34,616 bases of DNA from contig VGSH01000020.1 in NCBI GenBank assembly GCA_016875025.1, forward strand, positions 1 to 34,616, written 5' to 3'. Below the pieces are notes generated by a model. The model was given only the letters and a program-made list of their open reading frames with translations, was not told where the DNA came from and ran no database searches. The number at the start of each line of letters is the position of its first letter. The stretch's first letter is position 1. The translations under genes and the position numbers were made by a program. Positions 23,622 to 32,459 of this stretch are shown piece after piece. This stretch comes from Deltaproteobacteria bacterium (GTDB lineage: Bacteria; Desulfobacterota; WTBG01; CAIYCZ01; CAIRTM01).

Positions 23622-24902
23622 TTAGTTTACTTTTTGCAGATACGAAGTTGTAAACATATCAGCAGTCACGGAACTATCAGAGATTTTCGGCTGGGTGATT
23701 TTTTGTTGATTCGACAAACCACCATGCGTTCGCTGAACATCAAAGTAGTGCGATCCGACAATGACCGGTTTCATCACGCCAGTCATTGTTTTGAGCGGCT
23801 GGGTGCTATTGAAGAACATCTTCCAGAAGCGGCCCTGCTGGTCGTAAATTTCAGTAAACATGATGTAATACGTCTCGGGGTCAAGGTACCAGACGCGTTT
23901 ACTGTAGAGGTAGTTGGGGTCTTTGCTGATCGCATCAACAATCAGCAGGTTGCAGCGTTCAAAGGTCATGTCGTTGGACAGAACCTGTCCGGGAATGCGT
24001 GAAATGCGGCCGACACCGTCATGCCGGTCGGTCAGCAGGTCTTTTTTGCCCTTGTAGGTGTACGTATTACGGGTAAGCTGTCCGTCCCACAGGTACTCAT
24101 CGTCATAGATGATGTCCGAGCCGTCGATGGCATCAGTGCGCTGGGCGGTGTTGACGCGACGAATGCGGCGGAACTGGCTGTACCACAGGTAGGAGTCATC
24201 TTCCTTTTTCTGGTCGATGTAGCGCAGCGTGTACATGCGCGTGTTCAAAAACTCCGCCGGCATGTACATGTGCAGGAACATGCCCCGGCGGTATCCGCGC
24301 GGGTTTTTGTCCACGGCCGGCTTGGGGTCGAGCTCTGTGCGGTTAATGAAATAATACTCCCAGTATTCCTGGTCCGCCATGCGCTCGCTTCTGTTCTTGG
24401 GGTTGACGTTCGGCGAATATTTGCGGTAGTTGTGGGTGTCGCCGCGGTTTTGCATCTCAAAGTTCCAGGCCATTTTCGTGCCGTCTTCGCCCGGGTTCAT
24501 GAACAGACGCCCTGCAAGTGAAGCCAGGTTGTCGATCGAGCCGTCTGCGGCCAGGTTGGCTTTGCCTGCGTTGGCCTGGCTGGCTGCGATGAAGTTGGGT
24601 GTTTCAGCAACAAACTCATACGGTCTGATCGTAAAGAAAAAGCCCTCGGGCGGCGCGCCCCATTCCTGATGGTTTTTAATAACGTTCACAAACGCTTCGG
24701 GCAGGAACTGGGCAACCTGATCGACATTCGTGTGGTCAACCTTTTTCCCGGCCCAGGTTTTTTCCCATTCGCGCACTTTTGCCAGCTCTTCATCCGAGTA
24801 GGCCTTCTGCATTTCCTGCGCTGCCGCCGGCACCATCATGAGTAATAACGCTGCGCAGGCGCATACCACGATGGTTCTGATTCCGATTGTTTTCATGCTC
24901 AT
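23622..24902 (-). CDS. DUF1329 protein, LolA-like periplasmic lipid-binding candidate
   Basis: A 426-residue exported protein with a signal peptide (residues 1-28, hydrophobic CACAALLLMMVPAAA, cleavage before QEM). The body matches DUF1329: YSDEELAKVREW, AGRLFMNPGEDGTKMAWNFE, RGYRRGMFLHMYMPAEF, IIYDDEYLWDG and KRVWYLDPETYYIMFTEIYD. DUF1329 is related in fold to LolA/LolB, which carry lipoproteins or lipids across the periplasm. Its constant neighbour in many genomes is DUF1302, as here (32 bases upstream). An AAGGAGG site precedes ATG 24902. The likely role is a periplasmic carrier feeding or drawing from the DUF1302 barrel; the cargo is unknown. Confidence 0.85.
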   Translation of the reverse strand: MSMKTIGIRTIVVCACAALLLMMVPAAAQEMQKAYSDEELAKVREWEKTWAGKKVDHTNVDQVAQFLPEAFVNVIKNHQEWGAPPEGFFFTIRPYEFVAETPNFIAASQANAGKANLAADGSIDNLASLAGRLFMNPGEDGTKMAWNFEMQNRGDTHNYRKYSPNVNPKNRSERMADQEYWEYYFINRTELDPKPAVDKNPRGYRRGMFLHMYMPAEFLNTRMYTLRYIDQKKEDDSYLWYSQFRRIRRVNTAQRTDAIDGSDIIYDDEYLWDGQLTRNTYTYKGKKDLLTDRHDGVGRISRIPGQVLSNDMTFERCNLLIVDAISKDPNYLYSKRVWYLDPETYYIMFTEIYDQQGRFWKMFFNSTQPLKTMTGVMKPVIVGSHYFDVQRTHGGLSNQQKITQPKISDSSVTADMFTTSYLQKVN

Positions 24903-24934
24903 AAACCTGACCTCCTTAGCTGAATAAAATAACG

Positions 24935-26530
24935 TTAAAATTCATACCGCAACCGCAGTATTAGACTGTCCAGCTTGTCATATGCGTGCGAAAGGCCGTT
25001 CTCGGAAGCGTATTTATGTTTTGCGCCGCCATAGCATTTCAGGCCTATATCGAACCGGAAGCCACTGAAGGGCCCTGAATCGGGAAACATGTAGGTGAAT
25101 GACGGCACGGCCATCCATTTCCCGATGTGCGGGTAGTAGTTGCCGAGGAAGGTGAATGTCCAGGTGGCATTGAACATCTGCTGCATGACAAAAAGGGTGA
25201 ATGAATCCATGGTGGGGCTGCCCGGCTTGTAAAAGCGGTCGGCAAGGCACAGGTCCCTGTCGTAGTTTAAAACACGTTCATTGAAATAGGTAAAGGATGT
25301 CTGCAGCTGCTGGCCCTTGCCGACGGCCTGCGTCCACCAGGGGATGGTCCAGTACCAGCTGCCCTGCATGGCGACGCCGAGTATGTTGCGGCGGGTGGCG
25401 TCATACAGGCCGTTTGTATTGCCATTCAGGCCCTTGACCAGGGGACTGCCGATCTCCATGAACCACTCAAGGCGCCAGACCGTATCTTTCAATTTTGTCG
25501 TGAAGGTCTGTGCGGTTCCGCCTATGGTCTGAAGGCGTTTGTATTTGTATACGGAGTAGTCGGGCTGTTTGGGAAGCGGGTTGAATACGTCAAAGTACAG
25601 GTTGGCGTGTTGTAGTGCGCGAGCGACGTCAACGCTTGTGGGTCCGTCCGAGAGGGCGTTCCAATAAAGCAGGGTCCAGTCGATATTATAGGTAAAACCC
25701 TGCACCCGGCCGCCGAACTCGTAGTTCGAAAGAGCCCAGCCGGGCTCGTCATCCCGCCATTTTTCCTGCATCCATGAATAATAGCCCCGGTCTCTGATGG
25801 GTGCAAATGCATCAGGCCGTTGTTTGAAGAATGAAGGTCCCCAGTGTGTGCCTTCATAGGGCAGCCTCAGCGCTTTAAAATCACCTGGATTAAAGATAAG
25901 CTCAAACAGCAAATTGCCGGGCAGCTGCGACTGGTAAAAGGTCCTGATCAGCCACAGGCCGCGTTTAACTTCTTCCCAGGTGTCAACGCCCGGAACACCC
26001 CAGCGCAGGTCAAGCGGGTTGACCACGTCGGCGACGCGGTTCATGTCGAGCTGGCCCCAGATCACGATCTGCTTGCCGGCCCGGACCTGCCAGGGGCCGT
26101 TTGAGTAATCAAGGTACATTTCCGCAATGACATCTTCGATTTTTTGCGGATGCGTATAATTGTGCCGGTCCTCGTTATAGAGGCTGCGGCGATTATTGTC
26201 ATCATAGTTCTGAGTGGCCTGATACCAGGCGCGAAAGCTGCTGAAAACGCGAAACGCGCTCTGCTGATCTTCCTTGACGGTGTAGAGTATTTCAAGAAGC
26301 GTGGAAAAGTTCGAGAAGTCTAAGTGGGTGTCATGGTTATCTCCCGGGCTCCCCCCGTCGGAGAATTCGCGGTCGTATCCATTCAGACGGTAGTAGCTTG
26401 TGTTCTTGACAAAACCGCTGAGAATGAGCTTTCCGTCCATGAGCGCGATTTCAGCCCGTGATGTTGACGGCACGGCGAGCAGCAGCGCCAGAACAATCAG
26501 CGTGAGCGAAAAAAACAGTCGTTTTTCCAT
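24935..26530 (-). CDS. DUF1302 outer-membrane beta-barrel protein
   Basis: A 531-residue exported protein. A signal peptide (MEKRLFFSLTLIVLALLLAV, cleavage near SRAEIAL) is followed by DUF1302-type sequence: DGKLILSGFVKNTSYYRLNG, a conserved RAGKQIVIWGQLDMNRVADVVNPLDLRWG-type region (about 175-205), many alternating aromatic strands, and a terminal LILRLRYEF ending in Phe, the C-terminal signature of outer-membrane barrels. The frame opens at 26668, but 26530 is chosen for its AAGGAG site and signal peptide. It is first in a two-gene unit with DUF1329. Probably an outer-membrane channel for a hydrophobic substrate; substrate unproven. Confidence 0.85.
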   Translation of the reverse strand: MEKRLFFSLTLIVLALLLAVPSTSRAEIALMDGKLILSGFVKNTSYYRLNGYDREFSDGGSPGDNHDTHLDFSNFSTLLEILYTVKEDQQSAFRVFSSFRAWYQATQNYDDNNRRSLYNEDRHNYTHPQKIEDVIAEMYLDYSNGPWQVRAGKQIVIWGQLDMNRVADVVNPLDLRWGVPGVDTWEEVKRGLWLIRTFYQSQLPGNLLFELIFNPGDFKALRLPYEGTHWGPSFFKQRPDAFAPIRDRGYYSWMQEKWRDDEPGWALSNYEFGGRVQGFTYNIDWTLLYWNALSDGPTSVDVARALQHANLYFDVFNPLPKQPDYSVYKYKRLQTIGGTAQTFTTKLKDTVWRLEWFMEIGSPLVKGLNGNTNGLYDATRRNILGVAMQGSWYWTIPWWTQAVGKGQQLQTSFTYFNERVLNYDRDLCLADRFYKPGSPTMDSFTLFVMQQMFNATWTFTFLGNYYPHIGKWMAVPSFTYMFPDSGPFSGFRFDIGLKCYGGAKHKYASENGLSHAYDKLDSLILRLRYEF

Positions 26531-26593
26531 ACCCCTCTCCTTTTTGCTGTCTTTGTTATTGGTTGAGCGTGTGCGCGCTGGGCCCTTGTGTAA

Positions 26594-26670
26594 CTGCATC
26601 GCAATGATACGTCTCTTTGAGTTCATGCTCTGCCCGGTGAAACTGTGAGTACAGCGTCTGCATTGCAATG
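26594..26670. promoter_or_regulatory. Repeated CTGCATYGCAATG motif upstream of the DUF1302 gene
   Basis: CTGCATCGCAATG (26594-26606) and CTGCATTGCAATG (26658-26670) lie 64 bases apart, roughly 65 and 130 bases upstream of the DUF1302 start. The second contains the palindrome CATTGCAATG. They could be paired regulator sites. The remainder of 26671-27013 is AT-rich then GC-rich DNA with no gene I can support. Confidence 0.3.
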
Positions 26671-27013
26671 GTTTAAATATATCAAAAAATTAACATACAC
26701 GTTCATGAAATACAAGCATTAAAAATAAAAAATAGTAAAAAAAATAAGGGATATATTTACCTGCGTAAATTTAGATCACCGGCTGTTTCAGAAGCACGTA
26801 GTGAATAAATAAATATCCGTCCAATATTACACTATGTCAGCGGCGTTTTCTGTACAGCACGTTTGGTGCTGGCATCGGACCCTATTCCCCGTCCGGTATG
26901 TACCCGTGGCTGTCAAAGCTTACTGTCGGCAGCGGGTTGTTAGTCTGCCCGGTACGGGGCGACAGGCACTGCTGTGCATGGTCAGGACTGCGGTGCGTCA
27001 GAGTCAATGAATG

Positions 27014-27054
27014 ACAAAAGTCCCCGCGATCTGCTCGATCAGGGGGACTTTTGT
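27014..27054. terminator. Hairpin terminator after the MMPL transporter gene
   Basis: ACAAAAGTCCCC (27014-27025) pairs with GGGGACTTTTGT (27043-27054), with an inner GATC/GATC stem. It follows the minus-strand transporter stop by about 30 bases. It separates the YCF48-MMPL unit from the DUF1302-DUF1329 unit. Confidence 0.75.
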
Positions 27055-27083
27055 GTTCGTGTGGCGCAGTACTGATAAGCTGC

Positions 27084-29543
27084 TTATTTACAGTGCCTGA
27101 TCAGGAATTTGGGCTTAAATGTTGCCAGCAGTGCCGGCAGTATAATCAGAGAACCCAGCATGTTGAACATCAGGATAATGGCAAGCAGAAATCCCATCAG
27201 GGCCTGAAACATCATCTTGGAAAGAAACCAGAATATAATGCCGCAGATAAGGGTCGTAGCAATATAGATGATGGCTTTGCCGGTTGTACCCATGGCCTTG
27301 ACGATGGCCTGGTTGAGATTGCCGCAGGCGATGCATTCTTCCTCTGCGCGGCTGAGCAGATAAATGCCATAGTCAACGCCCAGGCCGATTCCCACCGCGG
27401 AAACCGGCAGTGTGGCTGTTGTCAACGCAAGGGTTTGCTTGTTAAAGGCCATGAAGGCAAACGCGAGCGTATTGGCAAGAATCAGGGGCAGGGTTACCAT
27501 GAAGCCCGCCATCCAGTTTTTGAAAATGATAACGCACAGTAAGAATACGGTAATGAGGGCTATCACGAACGTCCACAGGTTGTACAGTGTCAGGCATTCA
27601 TTGATGGCAGCCTGCACGCCAACCGCGCCGCCCGCAAGCCGGTAATAGACCTCTTCGGCCCCTTCGATTTTTGGTTTGGCGGGAATCGGGGCTTCTTTTT
27701 CACGGAAAAAACCGTCGACCCAGTAGACGAAACGGTCAAAGCCCTCGCGCTTGACATCCGTCTCTCGCAGGACGAACCGGGATTCCTCGCGAAGATATTT
27801 ATAGATGCGTTTGAAAATGGTATCGATGGTTGCGGTCGTTTTATCGCGCGCGTAGATGATGACATTCATGGTCTGTTCTTCGATATCAACGTATTGATCA
27901 AACTGCCCGGGGGCGGAACCGTAAATAACAGATTTATAGAGCTGGCGCAGTTGATTGTCTACATTGGGCATGAACGACCAGTTCGGATCCGTGTCGCGCA
28001 CGCCGCGGTTTCGGCCCGGTATCTGGCCCAGGATGGAAAAAGCCATGATGACCCGCATGTTTTCTGTCTTGCGCATATAGTTGGTGAAGTTTTGTATATC
28101 GCGCAGCACTTCGGGATGGCCGACCGCGTCCGCCTTGTCGCCTTCAACCACCACATAGAGCGGGCTCAAGAGCGGCATGGCGAATGTTATTCTGAATGCA
28201 TCGGTGTTGTAGCGGTGCCAGGGCCACAGGATCTCGGAACCCGGCAGAGCGCTGCCGATGGTGATGTTTTTGCTGTAATTGGCTGACCAGGCGAGCAGAA
28301 TGGCGGCCACCACCAGCACGACGGTTCTGCCGCCGGGGCTCACAATCCGGCGGCCGCAGAAGGCAATCAGATGGTCAAGCCAGCCTTCGCCCTCTTTTGC
28401 GACCCGCAGGGGCATGTAGGACAAAAGGATCGGCACGAGTATCATGGCTACCGCAACCGTTGCGAACGCCCAGAAAGCGCAGGACAGGGTAATTTTCTGC
28501 AAAATCGGAATCGGTGTCAGTGCGATGACCATGATGCCGGCTGCGTCGGTGATAATGCCGGCAAAGCCGGGTATAAACAGGTGTTCAATGACGTTTTTGC
28601 AGGCCTTCTTTCCGTCCTGATGCAGGTAGGCCTCCTCGGTGTATCGCTTGTAGACCTGCAGGGAATGCGAGGCCGCCATGGCGGCGATCAGGAACGGGAA
28701 CACAAGCACCAGCGGATCGAGGTTGATCCGCATCAGGCCCAGGAACCCAAGGCCGAAGATCGCGCTGACAGCAGCCGCCAGTATCGGCAGAACCATGCCG
28801 CGGATAGAGCGGAAGAATATATAGAGCATGATCATCATGGCGATAACTGTAATGCCAAGGATCTTGAGCACGTCCATTACGTAGTTATCGACATATCCCA
28901 GGTGCATGGGTTCGCCGGCGATGTTGACGATGATGTTCTCATCCTCGAACTCATTGCGCAGAGCAATAAAGTATTTGAACAGTTCGCGGTAATCAATCTG
29001 CTCCTGGAAGTAATCGACCATGATGAGGGTTTTTTTGCTGTCGAGCGAAACGAGTACGGGATAGGCCATCGGGCTGCCGTACACGGTCTGGCGCAGCTCA
29101 TGCAGCCCCTCAGGCGTGGTCGGCACGTCGGGGAACATGATATTGTCCATGCTCATGCCCTGGGTTGTTATCTTGATGTCGCGCACGCTGCGGCTTGCAA
29201 GCGACATGATCTTGTTGCGGTCGACACCCGGCGACGTATACAGCTTTTCAGTAATGGCCTTGACCTTCGTGAGGGTTTCGACGTTAAAGATGTCCTTGTA
29301 TTTGCCGCCGTCCTCGGGATCACGCACCTGCAGCATGATCAGCACCTGGTTGGAGCCGCCGAATTTCGACTCGATCTGCTCGTGCAGCTTGGTGTAGGCG
29401 TGGTTGCGGGGCAGAAGGTCGGGGTAGATCGTTTTGACCGTCAGGTGCGCAATGGCCTGGTAGAGAAAGAAGATCGTAATGCCGATCATGACAAGGAGAA
29501 TCGGCAGCCTTTTTTCGATAATGAAATCTGCGAAACGTTTCAT
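27084..29543 (-). CDS. MMPL/RND-superfamily hydrophobe transporter
   Basis: An 819-residue inner-membrane transporter with the RND layout: TM1 (LPILLVMIGITIFFLYQAI, about 13-34), a large periplasmic domain to about 230, TM2-6, TM7 (VVLVVAAILLAWSANY), a second periplasmic domain to about 655, and TM8-12. The motif GIGLGVDYGIYLLSRAEEE (D724) is the conserved proton-relay region of MMPL/HAE3-type proteins. Such proteins move lipids, hopanoids, mycolates or other hydrophobic molecules. It lies 39 bases after the YCF48 lipoprotein gene in one unit, upstream of the DUF1302-DUF1329 pair. Ribosome site at ATG 29543 is weak. Cargo is unknown; the neighbourhood argues for hydrophobic export or import across the envelope. 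Confidence 0.9.
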   Translation of the reverse strand: MKRFADFIIEKRLPILLVMIGITIFFLYQAIAHLTVKTIYPDLLPRNHAYTKLHEQIESKFGGSNQVLIMLQVRDPEDGGKYKDIFNVETLTKVKAITEKLYTSPGVDRNKIMSLASRSVRDIKITTQGMSMDNIMFPDVPTTPEGLHELRQTVYGSPMAYPVLVSLDSKKTLIMVDYFQEQIDYRELFKYFIALRNEFEDENIIVNIAGEPMHLGYVDNYVMDVLKILGITVIAMMIMLYIFFRSIRGMVLPILAAAVSAIFGLGFLGLMRINLDPLVLVFPFLIAAMAASHSLQVYKRYTEEAYLHQDGKKACKNVIEHLFIPGFAGIITDAAGIMVIALTPIPILQKITLSCAFWAFATVAVAMILVPILLSYMPLRVAKEGEGWLDHLIAFCGRRIVSPGGRTVVLVVAAILLAWSANYSKNITIGSALPGSEILWPWHRYNTDAFRITFAMPLLSPLYVVVEGDKADAVGHPEVLRDIQNFTNYMRKTENMRVIMAFSILGQIPGRNRGVRDTDPNWSFMPNVDNQLRQLYKSVIYGSAPGQFDQYVDIEEQTMNVIIYARDKTTATIDTIFKRIYKYLREESRFVLRETDVKREGFDRFVYWVDGFFREKEAPIPAKPKIEGAEEVYYRLAGGAVGVQAAINECLTLYNLWTFVIALITVFLLCVIIFKNWMAGFMVTLPLILANTLAFAFMAFNKQTLALTTATLPVSAVGIGLGVDYGIYLLSRAEEECIACGNLNQAIVKAMGTTGKAIIYIATTLICGIIFWFLSKMMFQALMGFLLAIILMFNMLGSLIILPALLATFKPKFLIRHCK

Positions 29544-29582
29544 GGTTGTTGTGTAACCCCCTGTACGGATGATTCGGTTTAG

Positions 29583-30701
29583 TTATTGACGCGCAAACGG
29601 TCCCCAGCTCGGCATGCCGCGAAATTCCAGCGCTTTGGGCATCTCAAAGAATTTCATGTCGTAGGAAAGGCCCGAGAGGAACTGCCAGGTTTTGCCGCCG
29701 TCGTTCGTGTTGACGACCAGGCCTGCCTGACCCACGACCCAGCCCTTATCCGGGCTGCTGAAGGCAATATCCTTGTAATACTGTTTTGATTTAATGACAT
29801 CTTCCTGCAGGCGCCACGTTTCGCCGTTGTCCTCTGACAGCAGGTAGGCGCCCTTGTCGCCCACGGCCCGGCCGATGCCGTTTTTGATCTCAAGCGTGTA
29901 CAGGGGAAACGCGCTTTCGGTCTGCATGGCCTGCCAGCTTTGTCCGGCGTCGGTTGTGCGCAGTATGGTGGCATCAAGCCCGCAGACAAAGGCGGTGCCG
30001 GCGTCGATGGCCTGCACGCAGAACAGGGCCGGACGCGGGTTTGAGAATTCGTCTTCGATCGTTGCGCGTTCAAAGTCCTTCGGGATCTGCTGGTTCCAGG
30101 TCTGGCCGCCGTCGCTGGTGTACAGGATCAGGCCGGCTTCGCCGACGATCCAGCCGTGCAGGGCATCGGCCATGTCGATATTGCTCAGTACCCTGTCTTC
30201 GACTTCAGTCAGCCGCTGCCAGGTTGTGCCGCCGTCAGTGGTGCGCAGTACGGTATTCCATTCGCCTGCAGCCCAGCCGTTTTTTGCGTCAATGAATGAA
30301 ATGCTGAACAGATGATACTCAGAGCCGGTCTCCTGGCGCTGCCAGGTTGTGCCGCCGTCGCCTGTGTGCAGAATGGTTCCATACAGGCCCGATATCCAGC
30401 CCGTTTTTGTGTCAAGGAACTGACCGTCAGTCAGCAGGGTTTCATTTTCCGCAGCCGGGTTGTCCTGGCGTTGCCAGGTTGTGCCCCCGTCTCCCGAGTG
30501 GAAAATTTTACCGGTGGTGTCGGCTATCCAGATGTTGTCATCGTCGACTGCCTGCACAACATGGACACTGTCGGTCGTAATGACCTTGATGTCCGGAGCG
30601 CTAAACGTGCTTTTCCTGTCTTTGCAGCCGACGGATGCTCCCAGCAGCGCTACCATGAGAGCAGCAGTGGCTGTCTGTACTAACGGCTTCCACATTGACA
30701 T
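29583..30701 (-). CDS. YCF48/BNR-repeat beta-propeller lipoprotein
   Basis: A 372-residue exported protein with a hydrophobic signal (TATAALMVALLGASVGC) and probable lipobox cysteine C26. The mature part has seven Asp-box-like repeats: GDGGTTWQRQ, GDGGTTWQRQ, TDGGTTWQRL, SDGGQTWNQQ, TDAGQSWQAM, EDNGETWRLQ and NDGGKTWQFL, consistent with a seven-bladed propeller of the YCF48/HCF136 type. HCF136 assembles photosystem II; bacterial relatives often accompany RND transporters and DUF1302/DUF1329 genes, probably as assembly factors or periplasmic partners. An AGGAG site lies 10 bases before ATG 30701. The transporter gene follows 39 bases later. Confidence 0.85.
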   Translation of the reverse strand: MSMWKPLVQTATAALMVALLGASVGCKDRKSTFSAPDIKVITTDSVHVVQAVDDDNIWIADTTGKIFHSGDGGTTWQRQDNPAAENETLLTDGQFLDTKTGWISGLYGTILHTGDGGTTWQRQETGSEYHLFSISFIDAKNGWAAGEWNTVLRTTDGGTTWQRLTEVEDRVLSNIDMADALHGWIVGEAGLILYTSDGGQTWNQQIPKDFERATIEDEFSNPRPALFCVQAIDAGTAFVCGLDATILRTTDAGQSWQAMQTESAFPLYTLEIKNGIGRAVGDKGAYLLSEDNGETWRLQEDVIKSKQYYKDIAFSSPDKGWVVGQAGLVVNTNDGGKTWQFLSGLSYDMKFFEMPKALEFRGMPSWGPFARQ

Positions 30702-30826
30702 GTCTTGTTTACTCCTGTCTACCGGTTTTTAAAGGATACTTGATTTGAGTTATATTTGGTCCAGATTGTGATAGCTATGCAGACTTTGGGAAGGTACCCT
30801 GGCGGCACTCCTTTAAGAAAAAAATC

Positions 30827-30873
30827 TTGACATAAATCATGCGTCAGTTATTATCAGTATTTACTTAATTAAG
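30827..30873 (+). promoter_or_regulatory. Promoter and palindromic operator of the GGR-like gene
   Basis: TTGACA (30827-30832) and TATTAT (30849-30854) with a 16-base spacer form a strong sigma-70 promoter in the 254-base divergent space between the YCF48 and GGR-like genes. Just downstream, CTTAATTAAG (30864-30873) is a perfect palindrome over the likely start point, a good operator candidate. It does not match the CCGAC-type palindrome at 18870. Confidence 0.75.
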
Positions 30874-30955
30874 CATGCAAGTCAAGCAAAAATTGAAATT
30901 TATTTACTGGACTGGAATAGCAATCTAAACCCACTCAGGTAACAGGAGGTATATC

Positions 30956-32317
30956 GTGAAAAATTTGTATGATCTTGTCGTCGTTGGAGCCGGCCCCGCC
31001 GGTCTGGTCGCCGCCAAAACCGCTGCGGAAAACGGCCTGTCGGTTGCCGTGCTTGAGCGCAAGGAAAATATTCATGAAATTCTGCGCATGTGCGGTCAGA
31101 TGATCGTTTCGCTGTCGGGCAAATACATGGGCGAGCGGGTTGTATATAATGAAAACGCAAAGCTTTTGAGTTTTCCCCATAACGGATTTACCCTGAAATA
31201 TGACGGCCCTGCCAGGGATTTCTATTCATGGCGGATATACTCTCCGAATGAGGAAACCGTCGTGTTCGGCGACTACGATGCCAACCGTGCCAAGGGCAAA
31301 GCCGGCCGCGCGAGCGCGGTCTATGACAAAAGCTGGCTTTTGCGCAGTCTGGTTGAGGAGTGCCGCGGACTGGGCGTTGATATTTTCGGCGGTGAGAATG
31401 TCATAGATGTCAGAAAAAAAAGCGATGCAGTGGAAGTGCATACCGCATCCGGCAAGCATTTCAAAGGCGTTTTTGTTGTTGCGGCTGACGGGCGCCAGTC
31501 GCGTGTGGCGCGCGTGCTGGGCATGAACAAAGACCGCGGATTCTACGGCTCGGTTACATCGGTCGGCTATGAGATGACCAATCTCAATCTGGCCCAGCCC
31601 GAGGCCCTGCATCAGCCTCTGCTGGAAAGCGGGGATCCGCCCATGATGGGTTTCATTGTTCCCCGCGCCTGGGACCATGAGGGCGATCCCGTCTGGCTTA
31701 CCATGATCACCAATGTTGATCCGAATGCCGATCATAAAGCACTGCTTGACAATTTTATCGAAAAAAGCCGCTATGCGTCCTGGTTCAAGGGCGCGAAAAA
31801 AATCCGCACATGCGGCTGCGCCGGCAATATGTACTCGCCGATCGTGTATCCGTTCCGGGACAATGTTCTGTTTGCCGGTGATGCGGGCTGGTGTCAGGAA
31901 GCCGAGATGACCGGGGCGGCCATGTGCGGTGCGCGGGCCGGCAGCGCGATTGTCGAGGCCATGCTTGAAGGCAAGCACAATGCTGAAGGCGTACAGAGCT
32001 ATCTTAACTGGTGGAAAACAGACCATATTGATAAGCTGGATCACAATGTGTTTCTGCGAAATCTGTACATGCCGATCCTGTGCAAGGACGATGAAATTGA
32101 CTATATTTTCAAAAACATCACCGAAACGCTTAAGACCGTGCTTGACCCTTACGAAGTACCCGAGAATCTCGGTAAAGCATTGATCAAAATTATTCCCCGC
32201 ATTCAGGCTGAGCGGCCGGATCTTTTGAAAAAAATGACCGGCTTCAGCAATTTGCCGCCTGATGTTGTGTTGAAAAAGACCATTCGTGCAGGCTTTGACT
32301 GCCGGTTTACCACCTGA
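30956..32317 (+). CDS. FAD-dependent oxidoreductase, geranylgeranyl-reductase-like
   Basis: A 453-residue flavoprotein of the GGR/ChlP-like branch of the p-hydroxybenzoate hydroxylase superfamily. The dinucleotide fold is DLVVVGAGPAGLVAAKTAAE (6-25) with acidic VLERK after strand 2. The second FAD motif is ADGRQSRVARVLG, and the ribityl-binding motif is VLFAGDAGWCQEAEMTGAAM. Unusual cysteines occur near the flavin (RMCGQM, TCGCAGN). GGR enzymes saturate isoprenoid double bonds of chlorophyll, quinone or archaeal lipid precursors; other relatives are halogenases and hydroxylases, so the substrate is open. The start is GTG with an AGGAGGT site; a promoter with palindrome lies upstream. The bilin-reductase homologue follows after 142 bases. 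Confidence 0.82.
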   Translation: MKNLYDLVVVGAGPAGLVAAKTAAENGLSVAVLERKENIHEILRMCGQMIVSLSGKYMGERVVYNENAKLLSFPHNGFTLKYDGPARDFYSWRIYSPNEETVVFGDYDANRAKGKAGRASAVYDKSWLLRSLVEECRGLGVDIFGGENVIDVRKKSDAVEVHTASGKHFKGVFVVAADGRQSRVARVLGMNKDRGFYGSVTSVGYEMTNLNLAQPEALHQPLLESGDPPMMGFIVPRAWDHEGDPVWLTMITNVDPNADHKALLDNFIEKSRYASWFKGAKKIRTCGCAGNMYSPIVYPFRDNVLFAGDAGWCQEAEMTGAAMCGARAGSAIVEAMLEGKHNAEGVQSYLNWWKTDHIDKLDHNVFLRNLYMPILCKDDEIDYIFKNITETLKTVLDPYEVPENLGKALIKIIPRIQAERPDLLKKMTGFSNLPPDVVLKKTIRAGFDCRFTT

Positions 32318-32459
32318 GCGTTGCGCTCCGGGCGGTTCTGATCATATGAGGCGTTCTTTCATGTGCCCCGGCCAGGAAGAGCGCCTTTTATGTTTGTATG
32401 TGTATGCTGTCGTGAAAGTTTTTGGGTTTTGTTAAAAATTTTACAGGGAGGATGCTGTC

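Noticed and set aside
28371-29582. 403-codon plus-strand open frame opposite the MMPL gene
   Set aside because: It is antisense to a clear RND transporter. Its His/Asp/Gln-rich, motif-free translation is typical of a reverse-strand shadow.
30702-30955. Minus-strand promoter for the YCF48-MMPL unit
   Set aside because: One must exist, but no pair of boxes near consensus at proper spacing could be picked with confidence.
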